Shown here piece by piece: positions 1 through 8,444 of a stretch of DNA of 64,000 nt (position 1 is its first letter; each line of letters starts with the position of its first letter). The notes below the pieces were generated by a model. It was not told the origin of the DNA, made no database searches, and was given only the letters and a program-made list of their open reading frames with translations. Location: assembly GCF_002101375.1 (NCBI RefSeq), contig NZ_CP015207.1:1246001-1310000 (forward strand), written 5' to 3'. The position numbers and the translations under genes are program-made. This stretch comes from Sporosarcina ureae. Its GTDB lineage: Bacteria; Bacillota; Bacilli; Bacillales_A; Planococcaceae.

Positions 1-524
1 AGAAAAGTTTGGCTGATCATAAATCCGTGATAATCATGACTGCCTTGCCTTATAATTTCATGAACTGCTTTTGGTCCAAGAATTCCCATTATATCTTCGT
101 ATGGTGTACCTACCGGTGACCAGAGAATCAGTTGTTTAATACGTGAATCACTCGCTGCTGTTAGCGACGCAACTGCCCCTCCCATACTGTGTCCTACTAA
201 TGAAATCCGGCTTTTATCTATACCGCGAAACGAACTTAAATAATCGATGACATCCTGTACTTCCTTTAATTGATTAGTCAATGTCACATCTGCATAATCT
301 CCGTCACTTTCACCACAACCGCTAAAGTCAAAGCGGAATACCCCATATCCATGCTCTGTGAAATAACGAGCGGCTTTAACAAACAAACGATGTTCCCCTA
401 CTTTACTACCTACGAACCCATGGATAAATATAAGCAAAGGTATAGCTTCTTTTCTATATTCAGGCAGATGCAACGCACCCGACAAATTATTTTCCCCAGA
501 ACGAATCGTGATCATTTTTTGCAT
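1..524 (-). CDS. Alpha/beta hydrolase, C-terminus cut by window edge
   Basis: Open frame running off the left edge; about 174 residues are visible. The start chosen is the ATG after a GGGAAG ribosome site. An oxyanion-type HGFVGSK stretch lies near residue 30, RFDFSGCGES near residue 65, and the nucleophile elbow GHSMGG near residue 117. These are hallmarks of serine alpha/beta hydrolases of the esterase/lipase type. The acid and histidine of the triad lie beyond the window. A sigma-A promoter sits about 50 bp upstream. The substrate cannot be told; a cytoplasmic carboxylesterase is likely because no signal peptide is seen. Confidence 0.85.
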   Translation of the reverse strand, partial: MQKMITIRSGENNLSGALHLPEYRKEAIPLLIFIHGFVGSKVGEHRLFVKAARYFTEHGYGVFRFDFSGCGESDGDYADVTLTNQLKEVQDVIDYLSSFRGIDKSRISLVGHSMGGAVASLTAASDSRIKQLILWSPVGTPYEDIMGILGPKAVHEIIRQGSHDYHGFMISQTF

Positions 525-573
525 TTCTTCCCTACTCTCATGTAAGTATATTATTCCAACATGTTTAATAGGT

Positions 574-602
574 ATTATACAATTCAAATAGATTTAAGTC
601 AA
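574..602 (-). promoter_or_regulatory. Sigma-A promoter for the hydrolase
   Basis: On the minus strand TTGACT and TATAAT are separated by exactly 17 bp, a near-consensus vegetative promoter, about 50 bp ahead of the hydrolase start. Confidence 0.75.
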
Positions 603-635
603 ATAAATCCAATAGTAACTCTTATTCTTACATAG

Positions 636-661
636 AAAAAAGACTCCTATATTAGGGAGCC
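636..661 (-). terminator. Weak intrinsic terminator after the NSS transporter
   Basis: Minus strand reads GGCTCC, an 8-base loop, GGAGTC, then six T. The stem is short (6 bp with one G-T). It lies about 100 bp beyond the transporter stop. Confidence 0.5.
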
Positions 662-759
662 TGATTAGTATATTCAAATGAACAAGTACAGAGTGATTTG
701 GAATTTCCGTTGCAGAGGGGATACAGGCCAACGATGCCACTCCCCTTTGCACAACGACT

Positions 760-2118
760 TTACTTCACAATCCCAAGCGTATTTAAGAACACTACAATAA
801 TAGTCAATGGGACTACCCACTTCATTAAAAAGTGCCAGAGTGGATAAAAACCTATAGATTTCGTATTATACTGTGTAAATTCATCACGCACTAACACTTG
901 ATCCATCTTATGAACAATAAATAATGCAATCAGCAAACTTCCAGCTGGCAGCAAAATATTACTGACCAAGTAATCTGTCGCATCAAAAACACTCTTATCG
1001 AATAGTAGCAACCCTGACAACGTACTAGAAGACAAAGCAGAAGGAATTGCAGCTATGAATACAACCGCACCAATTAACCAAGTCACAGACTTACGTGTAC
1101 GCTTACCACTCGCTGTCATCGCTGCCACAATAATTTCGTACAAACTAAACGAAGATGTCAATGTCGCAAACAAGAACAAAATTAAGAATAACGCTAAGAA
1201 TACTTGCCCTAGCGGAAGTTGCGAAAAGACTGCTGGCAACACCATGAAGAGTAATTCCGGTCCCGCTGCCGGTTCTTGCCCGAACGCGAATACTGCTGGA
1301 AAAATAGCTAAACCTGCTAGTAACGATACAAATAAATTCATCCCTACTACGGAACTTGCAGATGAAGTCAAACTAACGTCTTTTTTCAGATATGAACTAT
1401 ACGTTACCATACATGAAAATCCGACGGCTAATGAAAAGAAAGACTGTCCAAGTGCATATAATACTGATTCTCTTGTAATACTAGAGAAATCAGGCTTCAG
1501 GAAGAATGATACACCTTCCATTGCACCAGGCAACGTCAATGAACGAATAACTAAAATAATAAAAAACACAAATAATAAAGGCATCATATATTTATTCGCT
1601 TTTTCAATACCGTTTTGTACACCGGAAGATACGACTAATATGTTAATGATGGTAAATAGGAACAGACCGATTAATGTTGTTACTGGCGAACCGACAATCG
1701 AACCAAATTGTTCCGAATAGGAAGCACCTTCACTAATGATCTTGCCACCTATAGATAATCCGCTATACACGAATACCCAACCACCCACTACACTATAGAA
1801 GGATAGTAAAAGGAAACACCCTGCTACACCAAGCTTACCAATCCATGGCCATGCACTAGCTGGCGCCAACTTCTTGTAAGCACTGATTGCTTCTCTACCT
1901 GAACCACGTCCAATAATGAATTCGGAAACCAACATGGGTAATCCAATCAAAATTGTAAAGACGACAAATAATAGGAAAAATGCGCCACCGCCACTCATTC
2001 CTGTAACATACGGGAACTTCCAGATTGCTCCAAGGCCGATTGCTGCACCTGCCGAGGACATGATAAATCCAAGCTTCGAAGACCATTGTTCTTTACGTTG
2101 TTCCATTTCCTCACCCAT
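760..2118 (-). CDS. Sodium-dependent NSS-family amino-acid transporter
   Basis: A 452-residue integral membrane protein of the neurotransmitter:sodium symporter family, which couples Na+ entry to amino-acid uptake. The broken first helix is clear around residues 22-38 (SAGAAIGLGAIWKFPYV), the sodium and substrate site of LeuT/MhsT relatives. Length and roughly 11 hydrophobic segments match the short bacterial 11-helix type such as MhsT rather than the 12-helix type. It is monocistronic, with a good promoter upstream and a weak terminator downstream. An alternative start is the ATG 12 bases further in. The exact substrate (aromatic or branched amino acid) is not readable. Confidence 0.93.
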   Translation of the reverse strand: MGEEMEQRKEQWSSKLGFIMSSAGAAIGLGAIWKFPYVTGMSGGGAFFLLFVVFTILIGLPMLVSEFIIGRGSGREAISAYKKLAPASAWPWIGKLGVAGCFLLLSFYSVVGGWVFVYSGLSIGGKIISEGASYSEQFGSIVGSPVTTLIGLFLFTIINILVVSSGVQNGIEKANKYMMPLLFVFFIILVIRSLTLPGAMEGVSFFLKPDFSSITRESVLYALGQSFFSLAVGFSCMVTYSSYLKKDVSLTSSASSVVGMNLFVSLLAGLAIFPAVFAFGQEPAAGPELLFMVLPAVFSQLPLGQVFLALFLILFLFATLTSSFSLYEIIVAAMTASGKRTRKSVTWLIGAVVFIAAIPSALSSSTLSGLLLFDKSVFDATDYLVSNILLPAGSLLIALFIVHKMDQVLVRDEFTQYNTKSIGFYPLWHFLMKWVVPLTIIVVFLNTLGIVK

Positions 2119-2142
2119 TTCCCTTTACTTCTGCTAATTATA

Positions 2143-2171
2143 GTTATACTGTACTACACCATTAGAAACAA
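2143..2171 (-). promoter_or_regulatory. Sigma-A promoter of the NSS transporter gene
   Basis: Minus strand TTGTTT, 17-bp spacer, TATAAC, about 25 bp upstream of the start codon. Confidence 0.6.
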
Positions 2172-2204
2172 TAGCATATTTGTATTGTTTATAGTTATGC
2201 ACAA

Positions 2205-2252
2205 CAAAAAAGATGTACCTGAATCGAAATACTCCATTCGGTTACATCTTTT
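2205..2252 (-). terminator. Intrinsic terminator of the gsiB homologue
   Basis: Imperfect stem with arms AGATGTAAC and GTACATCT, followed on the minus strand by a run of six T. It lies 30 bp after the gsiB-like stop codon. Confidence 0.75.
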
Positions 2253-2282
2253 CTTCTTAAAGAATATATTCCCGTTAGCCAT

Positions 2283-2567
2283 TTAGTTCACACTCTTATT
2301 CTGTTGCGCTCTAGCTTCTCCTCCCTTACGTCCAATGTTCTCATAAAATTGTTTATCGTGCTTCTCAGCAGTAGCTTTTCCACCTTTACGACCAATTTCT
2401 CTATAAAATTCACTACTATGCTTTTGAGCTGTGGCTTCCCCGCCTTTACGACCAATCTGTTCATAGAACTCTTTGTCGTGCTTTTTAGATGTTGCTTGAC
2501 CGCCTTTACGTCCCGCTTCTTTTAAAGTCATTTTCTTCTCTTGATCAGTATGATGTTGATTAGCCAT
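2283..2567 (-). CDS. gsiB: GsiB-like hydrophilic general stress protein with KGG repeats
   Basis: A 94-residue, very hydrophilic protein built of four near-identical repeats of about 20 residues. Each contains GRKGG followed by KHDKEFYEQI-type sequence, the arrangement of B. subtilis GsiB (Pfam KGG / stress-induced protein family). GsiB is a LEA-like, strongly sigma-B-induced protein whose biochemical role is unsettled; protection during desiccation or other stress is assumed. This copy has fewer repeats than the B. subtilis protein. A strong ribosome site (AGGGAGGAAG) precedes the ATG. A near-perfect sigma-B promoter lies about 50 bp upstream and a terminator follows, so the gene is monocistronic and probably stress induced. 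Confidence 0.92.
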   Translation of the reverse strand: MANQHHTDQEKKMTLKEAGRKGGQATSKKHDKEFYEQIGRKGGEATAQKHSSEFYREIGRKGGKATAEKHDKQFYENIGRKGGEARAQQNKSVN

Positions 2568-2614
2568 ATATATTCTTCCTCCCTATTATTCAATTTACAA
2601 TGCTTAATGAATAT

Positions 2615-2639
2615 ATTCCCAATTCACTACGAGCTAAAC
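2615..2639 (-). promoter_or_regulatory. Sigma-B-type promoter of gsiB
   Basis: Minus strand GTTTAG, 13-bp spacer, GGGAAT. This matches the sigma-B pattern GTTTAA-N12-15-GGGTAT and precedes a gene that is sigma-B controlled in B. subtilis. Confidence 0.8.
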
Positions 2640-2800
2640 ACAAGACTACGTAAATAGCCTTTTTTCGATAGAAAGGCTTACAGAATGGAATTCAGTACAC
2701 ATCTATACGTATTGCTAAAAGCTGTCTACATATTCATGTATAACTTCTCGTTTTTGAACCAACTTACTTATGAAGGTACTTACAGAAGGGAGAATAACAA

Positions 2801-2959
2801 ATGGGAAGAGATGAACATAAAAAAGGGAGTAATTCGGCTGGTTCGTTACCACAAACTCCAAAGAACCAAACGATTGCCGCACGCGACATGAATGAAGAAA
2901 TCTCGAAAGAATTCGCTGAATTACGTAAAGCTTCCGCACAAAAAAAACGTAAGTCATAA
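2801..2959 (+). CDS. Small YfhD-like protein
   Basis: A 52-residue charged protein starting MGRDEHKKG and containing LPQTPKNQ. This resembles the start of B. subtilis YfhD, a small uncharacterised protein. The ATG follows AGAAGGGAG at good distance, and the frame ends just before a strong bidirectional terminator. No membrane segment or catalytic motif is present. The assignment rests on the MGR...LPQTPK pattern only; the C-terminus (KASAQKKRKS) is shorter than in YfhD. Function unknown. Confidence 0.65.
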   Translation: MGRDEHKKGSNSAGSLPQTPKNQTIAARDMNEEISKEFAELRKASAQKKRKS

Positions 2960-2963
2960 GCAA

Positions 2964-2991
2964 AAAGACCAGGAAAAATTTCCTGGTCTTT
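2964..2991. terminator. Bidirectional intrinsic terminator
   Basis: Perfect hairpin AAAGACCAGGAAA / TTTCCTGGTCTTT with T-rich tails on both sides. It serves the small plus-strand gene and the minus-strand winged-helix gene that ends at 2994. Confidence 0.9.
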
Positions 2992-2993
2992 AT

Positions 2994-3731
2994 TTATTTT
3001 TTTCGAAGAGGAGCTTGTTCATCTATGAGTTTCTCCAGACGCTCATCCCATTCTTCTGTTAATGTATTCCATACTCTAGTGAAATAGCTGTTCTCCGTGC
3101 GATTGTATAGAGAAAACTCCACACAGGGAATAAATTGGTTAGCAAGTGATTGGGGAATTTCTATTTTATCCACAATCTTCTGTAGTGGGCCTTCTGCGGC
3201 TTCTGCTCCTGTAGCAAGCAGTGTTGCACGCAATTGTTCATCATCTAGTCGTTGCGGACTTCTTGTGAATTTCTTAGCTAATCTAAACTCTTTAACTTTT
3301 GCTGTGAACACTTTTTCAGGTTGTTCACATAAAATTGAATCGTGGCACGGACTATAATAAAACGTTTTTTCTGCTTTTTCAGGTGGATGTTCGTAAATAC
3401 CCGATTGTAATTGGCTTACTCCAACACTCGTCAACTGAAAACGATCTTTACGCAACTCGATCATTTGTGCGGATTCCATCTTATTAAACAAATTCTCGAT
3501 AAACAGTGGTTCCACAGCGAGAAAATCTGCAATTTTTTTTGATTCAGTTACATCTAATTTTTGAACTGTAAGTAAAATCATTTTCATTAATATGTCCATC
3601 GTCGTGCGCTTAATCGTTGTGTAGGGTATAGTAATGAGCACAACCGGCAACCCCCAGCTGTCTGATTGTTGTATTTGGATATCTGGCTGTCGTAGCAGTT
3701 CTTGTTGTAACTTTTTTCGAAGCGAATCCAT
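2994..3731 (-). CDS. Winged-helix-like partner protein of the SF1 helicase
   Basis: A 245-residue protein with no family I can name. Residues about 45-115 have the look of a winged helix: helix-rich VTESKKIADFLAV, a recognition-like helix, then MIELRKDRFQLTSVG as the wing. A CxxD...C pair (SPCHDSILC) lies near residue 128 and the C-terminal half is charged and helical. Its start codon is 4 bp after the helicase stop, and its AGGAGG ribosome site lies inside the last helicase codons. The two are therefore co-transcribed and translationally linked. A DNA-binding or specificity subunit for the helicase is an inference. Confidence 0.75.
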   Translation of the reverse strand: MDSLRKKLQQELLRQPDIQIQQSDSWGLPVVLITIPYTTIKRTTMDILMKMILLTVQKLDVTESKKIADFLAVEPLFIENLFNKMESAQMIELRKDRFQLTSVGVSQLQSGIYEHPPEKAEKTFYYSPCHDSILCEQPEKVFTAKVKEFRLAKKFTRSPQRLDDEQLRATLLATGAEAAEGPLQKIVDKIEIPQSLANQFIPCVEFSLYNRTENSYFTRVWNTLTEEWDERLEKLIDEQAPLRKK

Positions 3732-3735
3732 CTAC

Positions 3736-6700
3736 TCAACCTCCTTGCATCTGATCTATTTTGCGCAATCCACCTTGATGTTCCACGACTTCCCGCAATT
3801 GTTTATACATATCTCTCGTAGAAGCATTCTTTGTCTTGACGGTGAACATCTCGGAACTTCCCACGATAATAAGTAGTTCCCTAGCACGCGATAACGCTAC
3901 ATTCAAACGCCGATAGTCTTTAGCGAATCCAATGTCACCATTTTTCTCACCATGATTTCTAACGAAACTCAGAATAATAATATCCATTTCCATGCCTTGG
4001 AACTTATCTACGGAACCAGTTCGACAATGCAATTGTTTGGGTCGGATTTCCTGCTGAATCAGTCGGTCAATTCGCTTTACTTGTTCGCCGTAAAAGCTGA
4101 TGACGCCAACGCTTTTCTTTTCCTCTGGCTTCATTAGACCATCTTTTTTAGCTTTTTCTGTCGCTTGTTCAATATCGAGTAATGTGTCTTGAATGACGGT
4201 TAGTTCTGCTTCATTGAAACGACTCGTCCCCCCCTTGACTTGATCTTCAAAAAATGAAGGCGTATTGGGCATATCTAGCCATAGCAAATGGTCTTTTCTA
4301 GTGATTTTACTGCTTTCGAGCAGATGATCACGCAATTCGTCTGAATTAGGAAGCCCGCATTGTAATTGATAGTTCCCATCTTTATAAAATGGGGCAATGG
4401 TTTCCATGATTTTTTCATGCATACGGTACTGGATACTGAGCATCGTTTTGTTTTGCTTAGGCAATGTACGGAATAATCGTTCAAATAATGATTCATTCAG
4501 CATTTTCTTCATTTCCCGTTGCACTTCAGGATCTTTTTGCTGATCTACCAGTTCGTCCATCGTTTCTTGTCCTACTAGTGGCGGTAACTGATGATGGTCA
4601 CCCACTAGAATAACTTTTTTACCTTTCAACATGGGCAATAAGAGTTCTGGTGGTGTGGCTTTTGATACTTCATCGATAATGACTACATCGAAGACAGGGT
4701 ATTCATCCATGAACTTTTTGGAAGCTGATGCCACACAAGTCGTGCCAATTACATTCGCATGATCGATATAAAGCTTTCGGATTTCATCAAGGTCATATTC
4801 GTTGGCACCACGCAGTAATTCTTCCCACTGTGATTGCAGTTCTTGTAGAACGGGAAGTTGCTGCTGTTCCTTTATTACTTCTGCTTGTTGTGTCTCGGCT
4901 TGACCAAGCGCTATTTCAATTTTCTCTAATTGCTCTTTTATATCAGGCTTCAATTGAACTGTAAGCTCTTCTATTTCCTGCTGTCGTTGATTTTGTTCTT
5001 CTTGTAATTGCAGAGTTTTTTGCTCTACTGCTAATACTTCTACTTTTTCTTGTTCAAGCAGTTGTTTTTCTTGAGAACACTTTAGTTCTGAAGTAGTCAT
5101 AGACGCTGATAATTGAGTTACGTTTTTTATTTGTTGTCGACACTCATTTATCTTAGTTTCTAGCTGATTAATTTCCTGTGTAAGCAGATTTTTCTCCCAT
5201 TGCTTTTCAGGTAGCTCGTTGGTTTGTAGCCATTCTTCAATCTGCTTCTCTAATTCGTTTTGCCTAGATTGCAGTTGTTGTTTCTGCTTTTCTATTCGTT
5301 GTATGTGGTTTTGTATTTCTTGAAGTTCCTGCTGTAGGAATCTTAGAATTTCATGTTTCACTTCTGCAAATACTTCCTTTACAGAGTGAACTTTCTGTTG
5401 CTGTAGTTCAATTCCTTTTGCTCGAACAATCTCTTCTTTACCATAAAATAACGACATACCTTGTGCAATCTTTTGTAGAACTTCCGTTTTACCAGATGAA
5501 ATTTCTTTGTTTTCAAGCATCTTTTTTGTTGCAGGATGAATTAAAAACTTCCCCAAACGATCAATCATTTCATGCATTTCTTGAATGGTTGTGAAATTAT
5601 CAGTTGAACGCTTCATAATAGTTTCTACCGGGTAACGATGCGCCTGTAAAAGAGTCTGTGTTTTTTTAATAGCTGTCTGGAAGCGTTCGTGAAGCTCTTT
5701 CCATTCTTGAAATTCATAGGAATACTCTCCACTTTCAATCGACTTGATGATTCGCTGTAAGTCATTATTCCTCAACGTAATATGAATAGGTAATTCAATC
5801 TGGTGTGCAGTAAGCGTCATTTGAATATCTTTCATTTTCGTCTGAGACATTACATCACGATGTGTTGCTTGAAGTTTTTGTTCACTGTCGGGAAGCGTTT
5901 TGTGTTCTTCTATGATCAATTGTTGTGTTTCGGTATTGCTCTGCAACTCTGCCAACCAGTTGAGATATATTTGTGTCTCTTTTAATAGGCGTTGCTCTTT
6001 TAACAACTCCTCAACTCGAGCTGACAATTCTTCTTTATTCTGCTCCGAATTTAGTTGTTTGCGTAACTCAATAATTTCTTTTATGCGTTGTGCAAGGGCT
6101 ATTTCAGTTTGCTCCAATCCCTGTTGCTTTTGAAACAGCCGGCGTACAGACTGATCAAGCAGGGATTTTCGTGAAAAGTATTCAGATTTTAGTTTTTTTA
6201 ACTCTTCTTGCACAATATTTTGTGCATGTAATTGCTCAGTTAATGTAATTTTCATTTCCGTGTTCTTGCGGATTTCCTCAGATAATTGATCCGCATGTTT
6301 TTGCAATTCGGTATCTTTCGTTCGATATACTGCACGTGTCGCTTGTACGGTTTCTAGTGTTTCATTTCTCCAATGCAATGCCACATTTTCTTCCATGAAA
6401 CGCTTGCCTTCTTCTTCGATACTTTCTGATCTTCCATAGCGTAAAATACGCGTTGCTGGATCTGTTAGTAACCGACCAAGTGCGTTATCCACTGCTAGAT
6501 TTGATTGAGATGCAACAAGTGTCCGCAAGCCGGCTTTGACGTTCTGATAGCAAATCTCAGAAATTACGGTTGTTTTCCCAGTACCTGGCGGGCCTTGGAC
6601 TACAAACAAGTCATGCGCTTTCATCGCACCCGATACTGCTTCTCGCTGGAATTCATTCAAATTATTATGGAACTCCAGTTGCGGCTGTTTATTCGTAATT

Positions 6701-7584
6701 TGCACGACAGGTCGTTCTTCAAATAATATCTTTTCCAAATTCGCGTTTGCAGCGAGACCATCCTGTAAGTCTTTGAACCCTTTACGTAAACGACGAATCT
6801 GACTTAATTCAGCAAAGTTCGTCAGCACCATACTTTTATTATGTGTTGGCAACCATTGTTCGGATCTTGCTTTCTTTTGAAATCTTTGATTTAGTTCCAC
6901 GACGAGTATCTTTTGTCCTTTCTGAGCATCGATGACTTGACCGATCTCAGTAGAAAGTTCATTCATTTTCACACTAAATCCGCGGAGTTGTTTCCAGTTT
7001 TTCATTTGCAAATCGTTACATTGAAGACGTACTTTTGTAAAATCACTAGTAAAACTAGCTTGGCTAAATGTACAGGAGATATCTGCTACATCTGCATTTT
7101 TCTCTGCAATTTGTAGATAGCCTTCCCAACTTTCAATTCGTTTTTTCACATATTCTGAACGCTCTTCTGCAATAGGCAATTGGCGTAACTTCGTATAGAA
7201 TTCGATGGGTAGCGCTACTCCTGCACGGTGTAACTTAAACTTTATGGCTGTATGTAGCCTCCGATTTGTTTGAACAGGCTCTCTTGCGCTTCTAACATGA
7301 AAGCCCGTTGCTAGCAGACCATCCGGTTTCAATACGCATTCCATAACTGCCACACGTTGCTGAACTTCTTTGGCAAACCTTTTATTTGTGTGGGGATCAA
7401 AAAACAGCGCATAGGATTGGTTCCCCATGCGGTTCTCTGGTTTCTTTTCAATATGTATATCAAAAACAGACTCCGAAGAAACGAAAGCCTCTTCACTTAT
7501 AAACCATTGTTCCAAACCTTTTCGTGCATTTTTCGTTATGTCTAGACTACAAAGTATCTTTTCTATATTGTGTAACACACTCAT
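3736..7584 (-). CDS. Large SF1 (UPF1/DNA2-like) helicase with long coiled-coil insert
   Basis: A 1282-residue protein. Helicase motifs in order: Q motif NEFQREA near 310, Walker A GPPGTGKTT at 331-339, Walker B IIDEVSKA with D971/E972, motif III GDHHQLPP near 1000, motif IV SIQYRMH, motif V GSVDKFQGME, and motif VI RRLNVALSRAR near the C-terminus. This is the AAA_11/AAA_12 arrangement of UPF1-type superfamily 1 helicases. About 540 residues between Walker A and Walker B are almost pure coiled coil (E/Q/K heptads), giving an SMC/Rad50-like arm inside the motor. The N-terminal 300 residues match nothing I know. Translation probably depends on an 18-codon upstream frame that overlaps the start by ATGA. 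Likely role: nucleic-acid remodelling in repair or defence, not established. Confidence 0.88.
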   Translation of the reverse strand: MSVLHNIEKILCSLDITKNARKGLEQWFISEEAFVSSESVFDIHIEKKPENRMGNQSYALFFDPHTNKRFAKEVQQRVAVMECVLKPDGLLATGFHVRSAREPVQTNRRLHTAIKFKLHRAGVALPIEFYTKLRQLPIAEERSEYVKKRIESWEGYLQIAEKNADVADISCTFSQASFTSDFTKVRLQCNDLQMKNWKQLRGFSVKMNELSTEIGQVIDAQKGQKILVVELNQRFQKKARSEQWLPTHNKSMVLTNFAELSQIRRLRKGFKDLQDGLAANANLEKILFEERPVVQITNKQPQLEFHNNLNEFQREAVSGAMKAHDLFVVQGPPGTGKTTVISEICYQNVKAGLRTLVASQSNLAVDNALGRLLTDPATRILRYGRSESIEEEGKRFMEENVALHWRNETLETVQATRAVYRTKDTELQKHADQLSEEIRKNTEMKITLTEQLHAQNIVQEELKKLKSEYFSRKSLLDQSVRRLFQKQQGLEQTEIALAQRIKEIIELRKQLNSEQNKEELSARVEELLKEQRLLKETQIYLNWLAELQSNTETQQLIIEEHKTLPDSEQKLQATHRDVMSQTKMKDIQMTLTAHQIELPIHITLRNNDLQRIIKSIESGEYSYEFQEWKELHERFQTAIKKTQTLLQAHRYPVETIMKRSTDNFTTIQEMHEMIDRLGKFLIHPATKKMLENKEISSGKTEVLQKIAQGMSLFYGKEEIVRAKGIELQQQKVHSVKEVFAEVKHEILRFLQQELQEIQNHIQRIEKQKQQLQSRQNELEKQIEEWLQTNELPEKQWEKNLLTQEINQLETKINECRQQIKNVTQLSASMTTSELKCSQEKQLLEQEKVEVLAVEQKTLQLQEEQNQRQQEIEELTVQLKPDIKEQLEKIEIALGQAETQQAEVIKEQQQLPVLQELQSQWEELLRGANEYDLDEIRKLYIDHANVIGTTCVASASKKFMDEYPVFDVVIIDEVSKATPPELLLPMLKGKKVILVGDHHQLPPLVGQETMDELVDQQKDPEVQREMKKMLNESLFERLFRTLPKQNKTMLSIQYRMHEKIMETIAPFYKDGNYQLQCGLPNSDELRDHLLESSKITRKDHLLWLDMPNTPSFFEDQVKGGTSRFNEAELTVIQDTLLDIEQATEKAKKDGLMKPEEKKSVGVISFYGEQVKRIDRLIQQEIRPKQLHCRTGSVDKFQGMEMDIIILSFVRNHGEKNGDIGFAKDYRRLNVALSRARELLIIVGSSEMFTVKTKNASTRDMYKQLREVVEHQGGLRKIDQMQGG

Positions 7585-7637
7585 ATTAGTACATTCTTTT
7601 CACTAGAGGGTTGTACGTCAGCAAGATCATTCATCAT
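7581..7637 (-). CDS. 18-residue upstream ORF coupled to the helicase
   Basis: Minus-strand ATG ATG AAT... runs 18 codons and its TGA overlaps the helicase ATG as ATGA. It has a ribosome site (AGGGAGAAGC) in good position, while the helicase start has no clear one. The peptide (MMNDLADVQPSSEKNVLI) shows no motif. It most likely acts by delivering ribosomes to the helicase start rather than as a functional product. Confidence 0.45.
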   Translation of the reverse strand: MMNDLADVQPSSEKNVLI

Positions 7638-7759
7638 GCTTCTCCCTGTTATTCCCTTGTTCAAAGCTCTCACCTCAGTCCTCTATTATAGATCATAAGT
7701 GCATATACCGCGAGTAAGAAAAATCTTAGAAAACTTTTTAAAATATTTTTAAAAAAGAT

Positions 7760-7784
7760 GTTTAGGAATGTTTTACATGGGTAT
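7760..7784 (+). promoter_or_regulatory. Sigma-B-type promoter
   Basis: GTTTAG, 13-bp spacer, GGGTAT: a nearly perfect sigma-B promoter in the gap between the helicase operon and the small genes at 8.2 kb. Confidence 0.75.
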
Positions 7785-7790
7785 ACTATT

Positions 7791-8139
7791 ATTACAAGGC
7801 AAACCAAAGGAGCTAGTCAGAGAAGTAAGCTGCTAGATCTGGAGGAGATGCACAGCCTTGGCGGAAAATTTTTCTTCACTGGCAAGTGGTACACTCGGTT
7901 TGGGAATCAGCTTTTTAGATTCCGACAGAAGGACAGGTTTACCAAGTAAGGCGAAAGAAGTTTTTTGTGTAAGTGCACGTGAAATACCTGCTTCAAAGAA
8001 GTTAAGCAGTGTAACATGCAAGAAGCATACGACGAGGGTACAATGTCGTCAGTATGGAGTAATCGCAACATAAAATTTTCCGCATAGTTTGAGAAGAACA
8101 GTCAGTGATTGGATATTTTCAATCGCTGGCTGTTTTTTG
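7791..8139 (+). other. Putative sigma-B transcript of about 345 nt without recognised product
   Basis: The interval between the sigma-B promoter and the strong terminator at 8098-8139 holds no convincing gene. Two short frames exist. One starts with ATG at 7848 (33 codons), directly after GGAGGAG but with too little spacing. The other starts with TTG at 7858 (71 codons). The latter is rich in Lys, Ser and Cys and resembles nothing I know. The unit may be a stress-induced small RNA or an mRNA for a very small protein. The boundaries are inferred from promoter and terminator only. Confidence 0.4.
8098..8139 (+). terminator. Strong intrinsic terminator
   Basis: Stem arms ACAGTCAGTGATTG and CAATCGCTGGCTGT, 14 pairs with G-T wobbles, loop of 8, then TTTTTT. 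Confidence 0.88.
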
Positions 8140-8163
8140 TTACATCTCTTAACCAATTGAGTT

Positions 8164-8189
8164 GTTTAGTATGAATGAAAACTGGGAAG
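8164..8189 (+). promoter_or_regulatory. Sigma-B-type promoter of the 8.2 kb small-gene pair
   Basis: GTTTAG, 14-bp spacer, GGGAAG, ending about 38 bp before the start codon. The -10 is weaker than that of the neighbouring site. Confidence 0.55.
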
Positions 8190-8226
8190 ACAATATATAA
8201 GAAACACTAACGAGGAGGAGCACTAT

Positions 8227-8415
8227 ATGAAGAAAAGAATGGCTTTGACAGCTATTGGTTTAGGTGCAGCCTATTTAATGCGTAACAAAGATGCGCGGGA
8301 CAAATTGTCTCGGCAATTCGACGAGTTCAATGACACACCTATGCGCGGAGATCGTAAAGGCAACGCGAAGAAACCTGAACCAACTAAAGGTTTATTAGGT
8401 AATTTTTCAGATTAA
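8227..8415 (+). CDS. Small unknown protein, first of a pair
   Basis: A 62-residue protein behind an excellent ribosome site (GAGGAGGAG). The N-terminus has a short hydrophobic stretch (MALTAIGLGAAYLM) flanked by Lys/Arg, which could anchor it to the membrane or serve as a weak signal. The rest is polar and basic, ending GLLGNFSD. I do not recognise the family. The gene is 29 bp upstream of the next small gene and shares its transcript and probable sigma-B promoter, which suggests a stress role. Confidence 0.7.
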   Translation: MKKRMALTAIGLGAAYLMRNKDARDKLSRQFDEFNDTPMRGDRKGNAKKPEPTKGLLGNFSD

Positions 8416-8444
8416 ATCATTCAATTGCAAAGGAGCAGATCTGT

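Noticed and set aside
1055..1720. 221-codon plus-strand frame inside the NSS transporter gene
   Set aside because: Exactly antisense to a well-supported membrane protein; low-complexity product, no ribosome site.
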